From NCBI GenBank assembly GCA_040758475.1, contig JBFLVN010000008.1, forward strand, positions 1 through 29,438: a stretch of DNA of 29,438 nt, in the 5' to 3' direction. How positions within the stretch are numbered: the stretch's first letter is position 1; every line of letters starts with the position of its first letter. Below, one piece after another: positions 1 to 8,107 of the stretch. A program made the translations under genes and the position numbers. The notes under the pieces were generated by a model, which saw only the letters and a program-made list of their open reading frames with translations, did not search any database and had not been told where the DNA came from. Source of the DNA: JBFLVN01 sp040758475 (GTDB lineage: Bacteria > JAGRBM01).

Positions 1-1
1 T

Positions 2-1537
2 TTGGGATACCAGACCGTCTGGTCCCTTTTGGCCAAACAATCCCTCGTCCACTGCGACCGGGTTTTTCTTCCCGAACCGGAGGATTTTCCGGCCCTCAAA
101 GAGCGGGGAGGAGAGTTGCTCGGGTTCGATAGCCTGCGCCCCGCCCGGGAGGCGCACCTCGTCGCTTTCGCCGTGAGCTTCGAATCGGATTACCTAAACG
201 TCCTCTCCATGCTCCGGCTCCTGGGAATTCCGCCGCTCCGCAAGGATCGTACGGCTGGGCACCCGGTCCTTCTCGCCGGAGGGATCGGACCCACGCTAAA
301 CCCCCATGCGCTGACGGAATTTTTCGACGCGATTTATTTGGGGGAATTTGAACCGGCGGCGGAGTCCTTTGGGCGTCTTTCCCACGCCCTCGCTATGGGG
401 GAGTTATCGAAAGACGAATTCCTGATGCAGCTTCGCCCGGAGGACGGGTTTCTCGTGCCCCTCCGCCCGGAGACCTACGGCGCCCATCCCAATCGCTTAA
501 ACGATTTGAATTCCGCCCCCGCGTGGAGCGAATTCGTCACGCCTCATTCGGAGTTTCCGAACAAGGTTCTCGTGGAACTCGAGCGCGGCTGCCCGTTTAG
601 CTGCCGCTTCTGCGCCGCCGGTTACGCCTACGGGGCCTCGCGGCGATTGGAGCTTCCCCTTCTCGAAAAAATCGTGGACGAAGCCCTGGAACGTTTCGGG
701 CGCGAGGAGACGTCCTTCGGCCTCATCGGCGGGGCGCTGACGGAATACAAGTGGATCGTCCCGCTGGCCCGGTACATCGCCGAAGAAAAAAACGCGAAGT
801 TTTCCCTTTCGAGCATGCGTTTAAAGCGCATCGACCCGGAACTTCTCTCGCTCCTCGCCAAATCCGGTCAGCGGCAGGTGACCGTGGCGCCGGAAACGGG
901 TTCCGAGCGCCTCCGGAACGTGATCAAAAAGAATTATTCCGACGCCGAAGTGCTTGAATCCGTCCGCCTCGCGGTGGAGGCGGGCCTCTCGAACGTGAAG
1001 CTCTATTCCATGGCAGGCCTTCCCACGGAAACGGACGATGACATCCGGGCCCTGGCGGATCTCGCCCGCCGCTGCCGGGAAGTGATGGTCTTGGCCGCCA
1101 AGGGGAAGGGCCGCCGCCCCGGCGAGGTCATCGTCTCCGTGGGGCCGTTCGTTCCCAAGCCCGGGACGCCTTTCGAGCGGGCACCTTTCGCGGGAGAAGA
1201 AGTTCTCGAACGCCGGTACGAACTCCTGCGGGACCTTCTGCGGCGTGAGCCCAATACGGAACTTCGAACCGAGGGCATCCGCAACGCGTATCTCGAAACC
1301 TTCCTTTCGCGTCTTACGGAAGCGGACGTGCCCCTCCTCCTCCAGCTTCACGAGCATTACTGGAATGGAGAGAGCCTCGGAAAAATGCTCCGGGCATTTT
1401 CCTCCGAAATCGACCGGCGGGTTTTTGGTTGGGAATCGAAGGACGAATTCGCCTGGCAGAGCGTTCAGGACGAAAAGACCCAAGCCCGCTTGGAGCGCGA
1501 ATGGCACGCGGCACTGGACGGACGGATTTCGGCGTAA
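2..1537 (+). CDS. Radical SAM protein with B12-binding-like N-terminal region (5'-truncated)
   Basis: The reading frame is open to the left edge, so the true start lies upstream and the first visible codon (TTG) is probably an internal Leu. The radical SAM cluster motif CPFSCRFC lies at visible residues 197-204 (C-x3-C-x2-C), binding the [4Fe-4S] cluster that cleaves S-adenosylmethionine. Upstream, a Gly-rich segment (GGIGPTLNPHALTEFFD, then GEFEP) matches the cobalamin-binding-like fold of the uncharacterised TIGR03960-type radical SAM family. Downstream are typical SAM-barrel segments (ETGSERLR, FVPKPGTPF). In relatives this protein is often followed by or fused to a DUF2344 partner. None follows here: the gene ends 13 bases from a convergent regulator. 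The substrate is unknown. The radical SAM assignment is firm; the exact subfamily is from memory. Confidence 0.85.
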   Translation: MGYQTVWSLLAKQSLVHCDRVFLPEPEDFPALKERGGELLGFDSLRPAREAHLVAFAVSFESDYLNVLSMLRLLGIPPLRKDRTAGHPVLLAGGIGPTLNPHALTEFFDAIYLGEFEPAAESFGRLSHALAMGELSKDEFLMQLRPEDGFLVPLRPETYGAHPNRLNDLNSAPAWSEFVTPHSEFPNKVLVELERGCPFSCRFCAAGYAYGASRRLELPLLEKIVDEALERFGREETSFGLIGGALTEYKWIVPLARYIAEEKNAKFSLSSMRLKRIDPELLSLLAKSGQRQVTVAPETGSERLRNVIKKNYSDAEVLESVRLAVEAGLSNVKLYSMAGLPTETDDDIRALADLARRCREVMVLAAKGKGRRPGEVIVSVGPFVPKPGTPFERAPFAGEEVLERRYELLRDLLRREPNTELRTEGIRNAYLETFLSRLTEADVPLLLQLHEHYWNGESLGKMLRAFSSEIDRRVFGWESKDEFAWQSVQDEKTQARLEREWHAALDGRISA

Positions 1538-1550
1538 CTGAGCGGGGCTT

Positions 1551-2969
1551 TTATTTCCCCAGCTTGAAGTGCAGGAGCCGCCGGGTGAGGGTGTTGCGGT
1601 GAATTCCCAGAAGCTTGGCGGCCTTTTCCTTGTGCCAGCCCGTGGCGATGAGGGCTTCCTCCAAATACTTGCGTTCCAATGATTCGAGGTATTCGTGCAA
1701 AGCGAAGCCATCCCCGATGCGAGGGTGGCCGTTGGCGGGCGGCGGCGAGGCTTTCGCCTGGGCGGCCCCTGGCGGAGCGGGTTCCGGCGCCGCTGGGTTC
1801 GCGACGGGCCCCAAGGGAAGATCGCTCGGCTGGATTTCCTGGCCCGGCGAGAGGATGAGGGCCCGCTCGATCACGTTTTCGAGTTCCCGCACGTTCCCCT
1901 TCCATTCGTAGGCCAGGAGCCGTTCCATGGATTCCTGGGAAAAAGTTTTACCTCTCGCGCCGGTGTGGGTGTGTTTCTTGAGGAAATACTCGGCCAAGTG
2001 CGGGATGTCGTCCCGCCGTTCGCGGAGCGGCGGGAGGGGGATGTGAATGACGTTGATCCGGTAGTAGAGGTCTTCCCGGAAGCGCCCCATCCGCGTTTCG
2101 ACTTCCAGGTCCGCATTCGTGGCTGAGATCAGGCGGAAGGAGACGGGAATCTGCTTGGAGCCGCCGACGCGGGTGATCGTCCGTTCTTCGAGGACCCGGA
2201 GGAGCTTCACCTGCAATCCGAGGGGCATGGTGCCGATCTCATCGAGAAAGAGCGTCCCGTCCTGGGCAAGTTCCACTTTCCCGATCCGCCGGGCGACGGC
2301 CCCCGTGAAGGCCCCGGGCTCGTGGCCGAAGAGTTCGCTCTCGAAGAGTTCCGAGGGGATCGCCCCGCAGTTGATGGCGAGGTAGGGCGCCCCCGCGCGG
2401 GCTGTCGTCTTGTGGATGGCGCGGGCGACCATTTCCTTCCCCGTGCCGCTCTCGCCGGTAATGAGGACGCTCGTCTGGTTCCCCTTGAGCCGTTCGATCT
2501 GGTTGAAGACGGCTTTCATTTTGGGCGTCTGGCCCACGATGTCCTCGAAGCGGTGCTCCGATTCGAGCCGTTCCTGGAGGGAGACGAGGTCTTTTTCCCG
2601 CTGCGTTTCCCCCATGGCCCGGTCCACGGCGTGGAGGATCTCGTCGGGGTTGAAGGGTTTCGTGATGTAATCTTTCGCCCCGAGCTTCATGCACTCGACG
2701 ACGGTGTTAATCTTCGTAATGCCGCTCATCATGATGATGGGGACTTGCTCGTCGAGTTTTCGGAGGATGCGCAGGACGTTAAGGCCGTCCATGTCTCCGA
2801 GGACGATGTCGAGCAGCACGAGGTCCGTGTTCTCTTCGCGGAAGACGCGAAGGGCCTCGTTTCCCGCCTGGGCGCCGATGACCCGGTAGCGGGGCTGGAG
2901 GAGTTCCGAAAGGCGGTCGAGTTCCGCCTTCTGGTCCTCGATGACCAGGATCGTTTTTTGTACTGCCAT
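1551..2969 (-). CDS. NtrC-family sigma-54-dependent response regulator
   Basis: This 472-residue protein has the full three-domain order of an NtrC-type activator. A receiver domain (residues 1-120) has acidic pocket E11-D12, phospho-acceptor D54 and the switch Lys in YITKPF. The AAA+ domain (about 140-380) has Walker A GESGTGKE near 170-177, the sigma-54 contact loop GAFTGA near 218-223 and Walker B LDEIG. After a Pro/Ala-rich linker, a Fis-type helix-turn-helix (EKAAKLLGIHRNTLTRRL) ends the protein. It would use ATP to remodel sigma-54 RNA polymerase after phosphorylation. No histidine kinase gene is adjacent, so its signal is unknown. The start is the ATG at 2969. A TAGACT hexamer sits only 9 bases upstream with no Shine-Dalgarno, which may mean a leaderless mRNA. 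Confidence 0.95.
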   Translation of the reverse strand: MAVQKTILVIEDQKAELDRLSELLQPRYRVIGAQAGNEALRVFREENTDLVLLDIVLGDMDGLNVLRILRKLDEQVPIIMMSGITKINTVVECMKLGAKDYITKPFNPDEILHAVDRAMGETQREKDLVSLQERLESEHRFEDIVGQTPKMKAVFNQIERLKGNQTSVLITGESGTGKEMVARAIHKTTARAGAPYLAINCGAIPSELFESELFGHEPGAFTGAVARRIGKVELAQDGTLFLDEIGTMPLGLQVKLLRVLEERTITRVGGSKQIPVSFRLISATNADLEVETRMGRFREDLYYRINVIHIPLPPLRERRDDIPHLAEYFLKKHTHTGARGKTFSQESMERLLAYEWKGNVRELENVIERALILSPGQEIQPSDLPLGPVANPAAPEPAPPGAAQAKASPPPANGHPRIGDGFALHEYLESLERKYLEEALIATGWHKEKAAKLLGIHRNTLTRRLLHFKLGK

Positions 2970-2978
2970 GCGCGCCGG

Positions 2979-2984
2979 AGTCTA
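2979..2984 (-). promoter_or_regulatory. Candidate -10 hexamer directly before the NtrC-type gene
   Basis: Read on the minus strand this is TAGACT (4 of 6 matches to TATAAT), ending 9 bases before the ATG. Transcription would start close to or at the initiation codon. No good -35 hexamer is visible at 16-18 bases, so support is positional only. Confidence 0.35.
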
Positions 2985-3098
2985 CCCCACGCGCCACGCG
3001 CGAGAAAGAAGGTTTCTCCGCCGTTTGGACGCGGTGCCGGGTCATGATGCCCTGAAGTTTTGACGGGTAGAGAACGGGCGGGCGACGAAACGATCGTC

Positions 3099-3104
3099 TA
3101 GGAT
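3099..3104 (+). promoter_or_regulatory. Candidate -10 hexamer directly before nadD
   Basis: TAGGAT ends 6 bases before the nadD ATG. The same 12-base string TAGGATGCCTCC recurs at 6957-6968 upstream of the RND adaptor gene, which supports a shared promoter element. No Shine-Dalgarno precedes nadD. Confidence 0.4.
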
Positions 3105-3110
3105 GCCTCC

Positions 3111-3677
3111 ATGGGCGTGATCGCACTACTCGGCGGTTCGTTCAATCCGCCTCACCTCTGCCACCTGCTGGCAGCGGGCCTCGTCCTGGGCGAGCCCGAT
3201 TGCGAAGAATGTTGGCTCGTCCCGGCGCTTTCCCATCCGTTCGGGAAGGAACTGCTCCCTTTTGGGGAACGCCTCGCCCTTTGCGAAGCGATGGCCACCC
3301 CCTTTGGGTCAAGAATTTCCGTCTGCGGGATCGAAGGGGAGTTGGGGGGGACGAGCTACACGGTCCAGACGCTCGAAGCCCTCCGGTCAAAGCACCCGGA
3401 TAAAAAGTTCGCCTGGGTGATCGGCTCGGACAACGTGGCCGATCTCCCCAAATGGAAGGAGGCCGAGCGGCTCCCCTCGCTCTGCTCCCTGTGGGTCGTG
3501 GGGCGGGGAGGAGTGGACGTAACGCTTCCTTCCACGCTCCGGCGGGTAGGGGGGATTTCCCTTCCGGCTATTAGTTCCACGGACATCCGCTCCCGCGTGA
3601 AAGAAGGCAAACCCATCGCCGGTCTCGTAACCGCCGAGGTGGCCAGGCGGATCGCCGAGCGGGGCCTTTACCGGTAA
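3111..3677 (+). CDS. nadD: Nicotinate-nucleotide adenylyltransferase NadD
   Basis: This cytoplasmic enzyme transfers AMP from ATP to nicotinate mononucleotide, giving deamido-NAD in NAD biosynthesis. The 188-residue protein begins with the nucleotidyltransferase signature GGSFNPPHLCH (residues 8-18, normally GxFDPxHxGH), whose two His contact the ATP phosphates. Near the C-terminus ISSTDIRSRVKEGKPI matches the ISST-x-IR motif of the superfamily. WVIGSDN and LPKWKE in the middle match the NadD substrate pocket region. The length is slightly short of the usual 190-220. The usual neighbour rsfS does not follow; instead a large membrane protein starts 18 bases downstream. Confidence 0.92.
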   Translation: MGVIALLGGSFNPPHLCHLLAAGLVLGEPDCEECWLVPALSHPFGKELLPFGERLALCEAMATPFGSRISVCGIEGELGGTSYTVQTLEALRSKHPDKKFAWVIGSDNVADLPKWKEAERLPSLCSLWVVGRGGVDVTLPSTLRRVGGISLPAISSTDIRSRVKEGKPIAGLVTAEVARRIAERGLYR

Positions 3678-3683
3678 GAAGGC

Positions 3684-3689
3684 TATACT
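3684..3689 (+). promoter_or_regulatory. Candidate -10 hexamer directly before the DUF4175-like gene
   Basis: TATACT (5 of 6 matches to TATAAT) ends 6 bases before the ATG at 3696, in the 18-base gap after nadD. There is no Shine-Dalgarno; the intervening bases are TTCCCC. This arrangement fits a leaderless transcript starting at or near the ATG. Confidence 0.45.
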
Positions 3690-3695
3690 TTCCCC

Positions 3696-6600
3696 ATGCC
3701 CGATTGGCTTCAGAAACCCCTCCGGCGCGTCCGGCGCTTTCTCGTCCTTCAGGCCGTGGCTGAGGGGATTTTGCTCCTTTTCTTCCCCGTCGGGCTCGCC
3801 CTGGCCCATCTCACCATGGGGGGCGGGGAGTGGTTCGTTCTGCTCGCCTGGTTTGTTTTCTTCCTCCTGTTGGTCCGTGCCGCGTTCAAAATCGTCCGCT
3901 CCCGGGAAGGAAACGAAGAAATCGCCCGGCGCTTGGAGCATCGTTTTCCCAACCTGGACACGAGCGTTCTGAACGCCGTGTGGTTCGAGCCGCGGCTCGC
4001 CATCGCGAGTGCCGCTGGAACGGGCGAGGCGCTTCCCAACCGCCTTGCGGCATGGGAGATGGAGCGGGCCCGAACTCTTCTTGAAGGAGTCGAGCCTCGG
4101 CGAGCTGTTTCCTGGGATCGCTTGGGACGCATCTTGATGGCGTTTGGTGCCCTCTTGATCCTGGACGTGGGTGTTTATTACGCGAAACCCGGGGAGTTTC
4201 TTGCGGCAATCGAAAAACTTCTCGATCCGGGGGCGCGATTGACGGCTCTAATCGAGCATTTTCGTACGCAAAGCGAAGCAAGGGCCCAGCGCGACATCCT
4301 CGCGGACCTTACCGTCGAAGTAAAATACCCCACCTACACGGGGCTTCCCCCCAAGCGGGTCGTGGGGGGCGACGGCACCGTGAGCGCCCTCAAGGGATCG
4401 GTCGTGAGCGTCTCGGCCCGCTCCCTTGAATCCATTGACGAAGTGGCGCTTGAAATTTTCGCGGGCGCGGCTGGCGTGAGCGAGGGGGCGCCTTCCCTGA
4501 GCCTTCAAGGAAACGTGGAAGGGGGCCGGGTCATCAACGCCGGTTTTACCGTATCGGAGAGCGGGTCCTACCGTTTTCTCTTGGACGGCGATCCTACCCG
4601 GTACTACCCCATTCAAATGACGGAAGACGCCTACCCGTCCGTGAACATGCCCGAGCCTTCCGTGGAGCGGGAAGTGACGCCCAAGGACGTGGTGGACGTG
4701 CTCTACAACGCCTCCGACGATTTCGGCGTGACGAAGATGGAACTCGTGGCCGAAGTCGCAGGGCGCGAAGAGCGGAAAATGCTCTTCGAGCCCCAGGATT
4801 TATCCCTTGCCCACCAGGGGCGCCTCGCGTTGGACCTTTCGATGCTTGGAATCGAAGAAGGGGATGAGTCCATCACTCTTTACGTCGAAGCCACGGACAA
4901 CGATACCGTTTCCGGCCCCAAGGTGGGCCGTTCGGGAAGCATCGTGCTTACCCTCCGCTCGGCCGAGCGGCTCCACGCCTCGCTCCTGGCTGATCAGGAG
5001 CGCCTTCTGGATGGCCTCATCCGGTGGCTCGCCGACGCGCTGGAGCCGTTTCCCCTTCCCGCGGGCGCGAAGAAGGAAGAACTCGTGCAGGGCTTTGCGG
5101 CGCTCGACGAATGGGGCGAACTCACCTCCAAGGCCTTTGACGAAATCCTCGCGAAGATGCGGGAAGACGAGCTGGCCGATTACAACGTTTTCGTCGCCCT
5201 GCAGAACATGGGGAGGGAGGTAAAGGGCCTCCACGCCAATCTAAATGCCTGGGCCACGAGCCAGGCCCTTACGCGCAAGGATTTCGGCGGCCCACCCGAC
5301 GCCGTGGCCCCCAAGCTCTCGGGCTTCGCCTCGACTCAAGAAGACCCCCTTGAACGGGATATCGAATACCTGGACAAGCTCCTCTACAAGCAGCAGTTCG
5401 ACGATGCTCTCCGGAGCCGCGAAGAAATTGCCCAAGCGGCCGACCGGCTCAAGGAACTCCTCGAAGAGTACAAACAGACGAAGGACCCGGAGCTTCGCAA
5501 GAAGATTCTCGAAGAAATGAAGCGCCTTCGGGAGCAGATCAAGAGCGCTCTTTCCCGTTTGAACCGTCTCTATGACCAGATGCCCGATGAATTCCTGAAC
5601 CCCGAAGTGCGCGAGCAACTTGAAAAGGACGACATCGGCAAGCTCGACCAGAAACTATCCCGCGCCCTGGAGAGCGGGGACCTCGATAGCGCCATGGAGG
5701 ATATGGAGTCGTTCCTGGATGAGGTCTCTTCGCTCATGGATGGCCTTCAAGAGAGCAGCGGAGAGATGAATTCGGAGGAATTTTTCAAGGACCTGGCCAA
5801 GCTTCAGGAGGCGGAGGCCGAGGCGGCCAAGCTCGAAAAAGAGCAGAAACGGATTCTCGAGAAAACCCAGGCCCTTCAGGAGAAAGTCGAACCGGCCCAA
5901 GACGCTGAGGCCATGCGGAAGGCCGTCGAAGAGGCGAAAAAACACCTGGACGCGGCCGCCCGGCAACTCTCCCAGGCAAGGCAGGATGAAGAGATGCGGC
6001 TTCGGGCCCGGGAGCAGGCTTACGTTTCCCCCGAAGCGCGGAGCGATCCGGCCGAGCAGGCCCGGCGCCGCGCCGACATGCAAGCGCTCCAACGCTTTAA
6101 TCTTCCGCAGATGGTTGGTGGAGCAGCGGGCCAGACGGACCGGGCCCAGGAATCCCTCGAACGCATGGACACGGAGAACGCCCAGCAGGCCGCCCAGCAA
6201 GCTCTCTCTCAACTTCAGCAAGCCAGGCGCCAAGCGGACGAGTCGCGCAAGCCCGCCGCTGGAGGAAGGCCCCAGCCGGGTGAGCCCAATTCGAGCAGTG
6301 CCATGGCCCGCGCCCAGGGGCAGCTGGAAAAAGCCATCGAGAAGCTTCGCGGCGCCATGGGCCGCGATCCGCCCCGGCTTTCCGAGGTGGATCAGAATGC
6401 GATGGCGGAACTCCAGAAGCAGCAAGAGGGGCTCCGGGACCGCACGGACGGCCTCGCCCAGAAATTGGAAGAACTTGCCGGAAGTTCGCCCATGGTGGAC
6501 TCCAACCTGGGACAGCAGGCGCGGGGGGCTTCTTCCAGCATGAAGCAGGCAGGCGAGCGCTTGGGGCAGGGACTCCCCTCCTCCGCGGTTCCCAGCGAAG

Positions 6601-6905
6601 CGCAGGCCCGGGCTCAACTCGAAAGTCTCAAGAATCAGCTCGGCGAAGCCCGCGACCGGATGCAAAAGGGGGCCCAGGGAATGGGTGCTCCCATGCCCAT
6701 GGGAATGGGCCGTATGGCTGGCCGGGGCCGCCAGGGGGTGAACGGTACCATGGTTAATCCCCACGCCCCCGTCGAAGTGCCGGGCGCCGGGCAGGGGCAA
6801 GTCCCTCCGGAACTCCGGGAAGAAATCATCAAGAGCATGAAAGAGCCCGCCCCCGAGGAATACGAGCCCTTAAACGACGCTTATTACAAGAAACTGATCC
6901 GCTAG
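3696..6905 (+). CDS. Large inner-membrane protein with long coiled coil (DUF4175-like)
   Basis: The 1069-residue protein has three predicted membrane helices (about 17-40, 46-65, 141-162), a region of beta-rich repeats that looks like extracytoplasmic Ig-like modules (about 190-430), and a very long Glu/Lys/Gln/Ala-rich coiled coil (about 550-870). The tail is Gln-, Gly- and Met-rich, with a MPMGMGRMAGRGRQG-type stretch near 1000-1014, and a final acidic, Tyr-containing segment. This layout resembles DUF4175 proteins of uncharacterised function; the family name is from memory and not verified. It follows nadD closely but has its own -10-like hexamer, so it may be transcribed separately. A structural or scaffold role in the envelope is inference only. 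Confidence 0.7.
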   Translation: MPDWLQKPLRRVRRFLVLQAVAEGILLLFFPVGLALAHLTMGGGEWFVLLAWFVFFLLLVRAAFKIVRSREGNEEIARRLEHRFPNLDTSVLNAVWFEPRLAIASAAGTGEALPNRLAAWEMERARTLLEGVEPRRAVSWDRLGRILMAFGALLILDVGVYYAKPGEFLAAIEKLLDPGARLTALIEHFRTQSEARAQRDILADLTVEVKYPTYTGLPPKRVVGGDGTVSALKGSVVSVSARSLESIDEVALEIFAGAAGVSEGAPSLSLQGNVEGGRVINAGFTVSESGSYRFLLDGDPTRYYPIQMTEDAYPSVNMPEPSVEREVTPKDVVDVLYNASDDFGVTKMELVAEVAGREERKMLFEPQDLSLAHQGRLALDLSMLGIEEGDESITLYVEATDNDTVSGPKVGRSGSIVLTLRSAERLHASLLADQERLLDGLIRWLADALEPFPLPAGAKKEELVQGFAALDEWGELTSKAFDEILAKMREDELADYNVFVALQNMGREVKGLHANLNAWATSQALTRKDFGGPPDAVAPKLSGFASTQEDPLERDIEYLDKLLYKQQFDDALRSREEIAQAADRLKELLEEYKQTKDPELRKKILEEMKRLREQIKSALSRLNRLYDQMPDEFLNPEVREQLEKDDIGKLDQKLSRALESGDLDSAMEDMESFLDEVSSLMDGLQESSGEMNSEEFFKDLAKLQEAEAEAAKLEKEQKRILEKTQALQEKVEPAQDAEAMRKAVEEAKKHLDAAARQLSQARQDEEMRLRAREQAYVSPEARSDPAEQARRRADMQALQRFNLPQMVGGAAGQTDRAQESLERMDTENAQQAAQQALSQLQQARRQADESRKPAAGGRPQPGEPNSSSAMARAQGQLEKAIEKLRGAMGRDPPRLSEVDQNAMAELQKQQEGLRDRTDGLAQKLEELAGSSPMVDSNLGQQARGASSSMKQAGERLGQGLPSSAVPSEAQARAQLESLKNQLGEARDRMQKGAQGMGAPMPMGMGRMAGRGRQGVNGTMVNPHAPVEVPGAGQGQVPPELREEIIKSMKEPAPEEYEPLNDAYYKKLIR

Positions 6906-6938
6906 TTTCCTCATCATAGGTAGGGGCCTCTGGTTTTT

Positions 6939-6955
6939 CCGACGCGGCGCGTCGG
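6939..6955. promoter_or_regulatory. 17-bp perfect palindrome upstream of the RND operon
   Basis: CCGACGC-GGC-GCGTCGG has two perfect 7-base arms around a 3-base centre. It ends one base before TAGGAT (6957-6962), a likely -10, so it fills the -35/-10 spacer. That suits a repressor or activator operator for the pump genes. It could instead be the terminator hairpin of the preceding gene, but no T-run follows. Confidence 0.45.
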
Positions 6956-6956
6956 C

Positions 6957-6962
6957 TAGGAT
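6957..6962 (+). promoter_or_regulatory. Candidate -10 hexamer of the RND efflux operon
   Basis: TAGGAT sits next to the palindrome at 6939-6955 and repeats the 12-base context found before nadD. The start codon at 7001 is 38 bases downstream, so this mRNA would have a short leader. Confidence 0.35.
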
Positions 6963-7000
6963 GCCTCCCTCCCGGACTTTTCCGGGCCGGGTGCCACATC

Positions 7001-8107
7001 GTGATCCAGCCATCCAGAAACCGCTTTTCCCTGCTTTGGGCTCTTTTCTCCCTGGCGTTTGGCGCCCCCGTGGCGTGCAAGGGAGGGCAGAAGGCTTTTG
7101 AAATGCCTCCTGTAGCGGTTGAAACCTACAAGGCCGACCCCGCTCCCTTCGCCCGGGCGATCCAGGCGGTGGGGAGCCTTTCGAGCCCCCAGTCGGCGGA
7201 CCTGGCTTTCGAGGTGGGAGGCCGCGTGGCGGAGATCGACATCCCGGAAGGAAAGCCCATCGCCAAGGGCCATCTCCTGGCGCGGCTCGACAACGGGACC
7301 CACCGGGCCCAGGTTGCCGTGGCCAAGGCGCGCCTGGACCGGGCCCTGGAGACGGCCGGGCGTTACGAATCCCTCCAACAGGAAAAAATCGTCTCCCAAC
7401 AGAACCTGGACGACGCCCTGGCGGAACTTCGCTCCGCCCAGGGCGATTACGACGCCGCCGAATCGGCCCTCCGAAAGACCCGGGTTGCCGCGCCGTTTGA
7501 CGGGATCGTGGGTTTGAAAGAAGTGAGCGTGGGGCAGTTCGTCGATCCCGGTACGCCGGTCGTCCGCATTACCCAGATCAAGCCGCTCGACCTCGTTTTC
7601 AGCTTGCCGGAAAGGGATGTTCCCAAAGTCCAGCCGGGGCAGAAAGTCCGGGCCACGACCGCCGGGTGCGCCGTCGCGTTCGAGGGAGTGGTGACGGCCG
7701 TGGACCCGGCCATCGATCCGGTGAGCCGAACCGCGCGCGTTCAAGCGAGCATTCCGAATGAGGCCGTGACTCTCCGTCCCGGCATGTCGGCGGACGTGAC
7801 TCTGGAATTCGAGACCGTGCCGGACGCCCTCGTCGTTCCGCAGGAGGCCCTCATCCGCGAGGGCGGAAAACTCCGGGTAGCCGTCGCCAAGGAGGACGGG
7901 TCCTTCGAGTTCCGGGAAGTCGAACCTTCGGATTGGTCCCGGGACAAGGTTCGCATTTCAAAAGGCCTTTCCGCAGGTGAACAGGTGATCACTGCGGGCC
8001 ATCAGAAACTTCGTCCGGGGGCCAAAGTCGCGCCGTCTCCATACAAGCCCATTCAAAATCCCCGGCTCGATGAGGGGAAAGGCGGCTGCCCGCCCGCGGC
8101 GCCATGA
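7001..8107 (+). CDS. RND efflux periplasmic adaptor (membrane fusion protein)
   Basis: The adaptor links an inner-membrane RND pump to an outer-membrane channel. The 368-residue protein starts at a GTG and has a hydrophobic N-terminal segment (residues 9-25) ending in APVAC. Cys26 could be lipidated, but the Pro at -3 makes the lipobox poor, so a signal anchor or signal peptide is equally possible. The biotinyl-lipoyl half-motifs (FEVGGRVAEIDIPEGKPIAKG and RVAAPFDGIVG) flank a short alpha-hairpin, followed by the beta-barrel region (VFSLPERDVPKVQPGQKVR) and a membrane-proximal domain. The stop codon overlaps the pump start by 4 bases (ATGA), showing translational coupling. No TolC-type gene is present, so the outer-membrane partner must be encoded elsewhere. 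Confidence 0.92.
   Translation: MIQPSRNRFSLLWALFSLAFGAPVACKGGQKAFEMPPVAVETYKADPAPFARAIQAVGSLSSPQSADLAFEVGGRVAEIDIPEGKPIAKGHLLARLDNGTHRAQVAVAKARLDRALETAGRYESLQQEKIVSQQNLDDALAELRSAQGDYDAAESALRKTRVAAPFDGIVGLKEVSVGQFVDPGTPVVRITQIKPLDLVFSLPERDVPKVQPGQKVRATTAGCAVAFEGVVTAVDPAIDPVSRTARVQASIPNEAVTLRPGMSADVTLEFETVPDALVVPQEALIREGGKLRVAVAKEDGSFEFREVEPSDWSRDKVRISKGLSAGEQVITAGHQKLRPGAKVAPSPYKPIQNPRLDEGKGGCPPAAP

Noticed and set aside
5655..6800. 381-codon minus-strand ORF
   Set aside because: It is an antisense shadow of the Gln/Ala-rich coiled-coil region; Leu/Gly/His bias is typical of such shadows.
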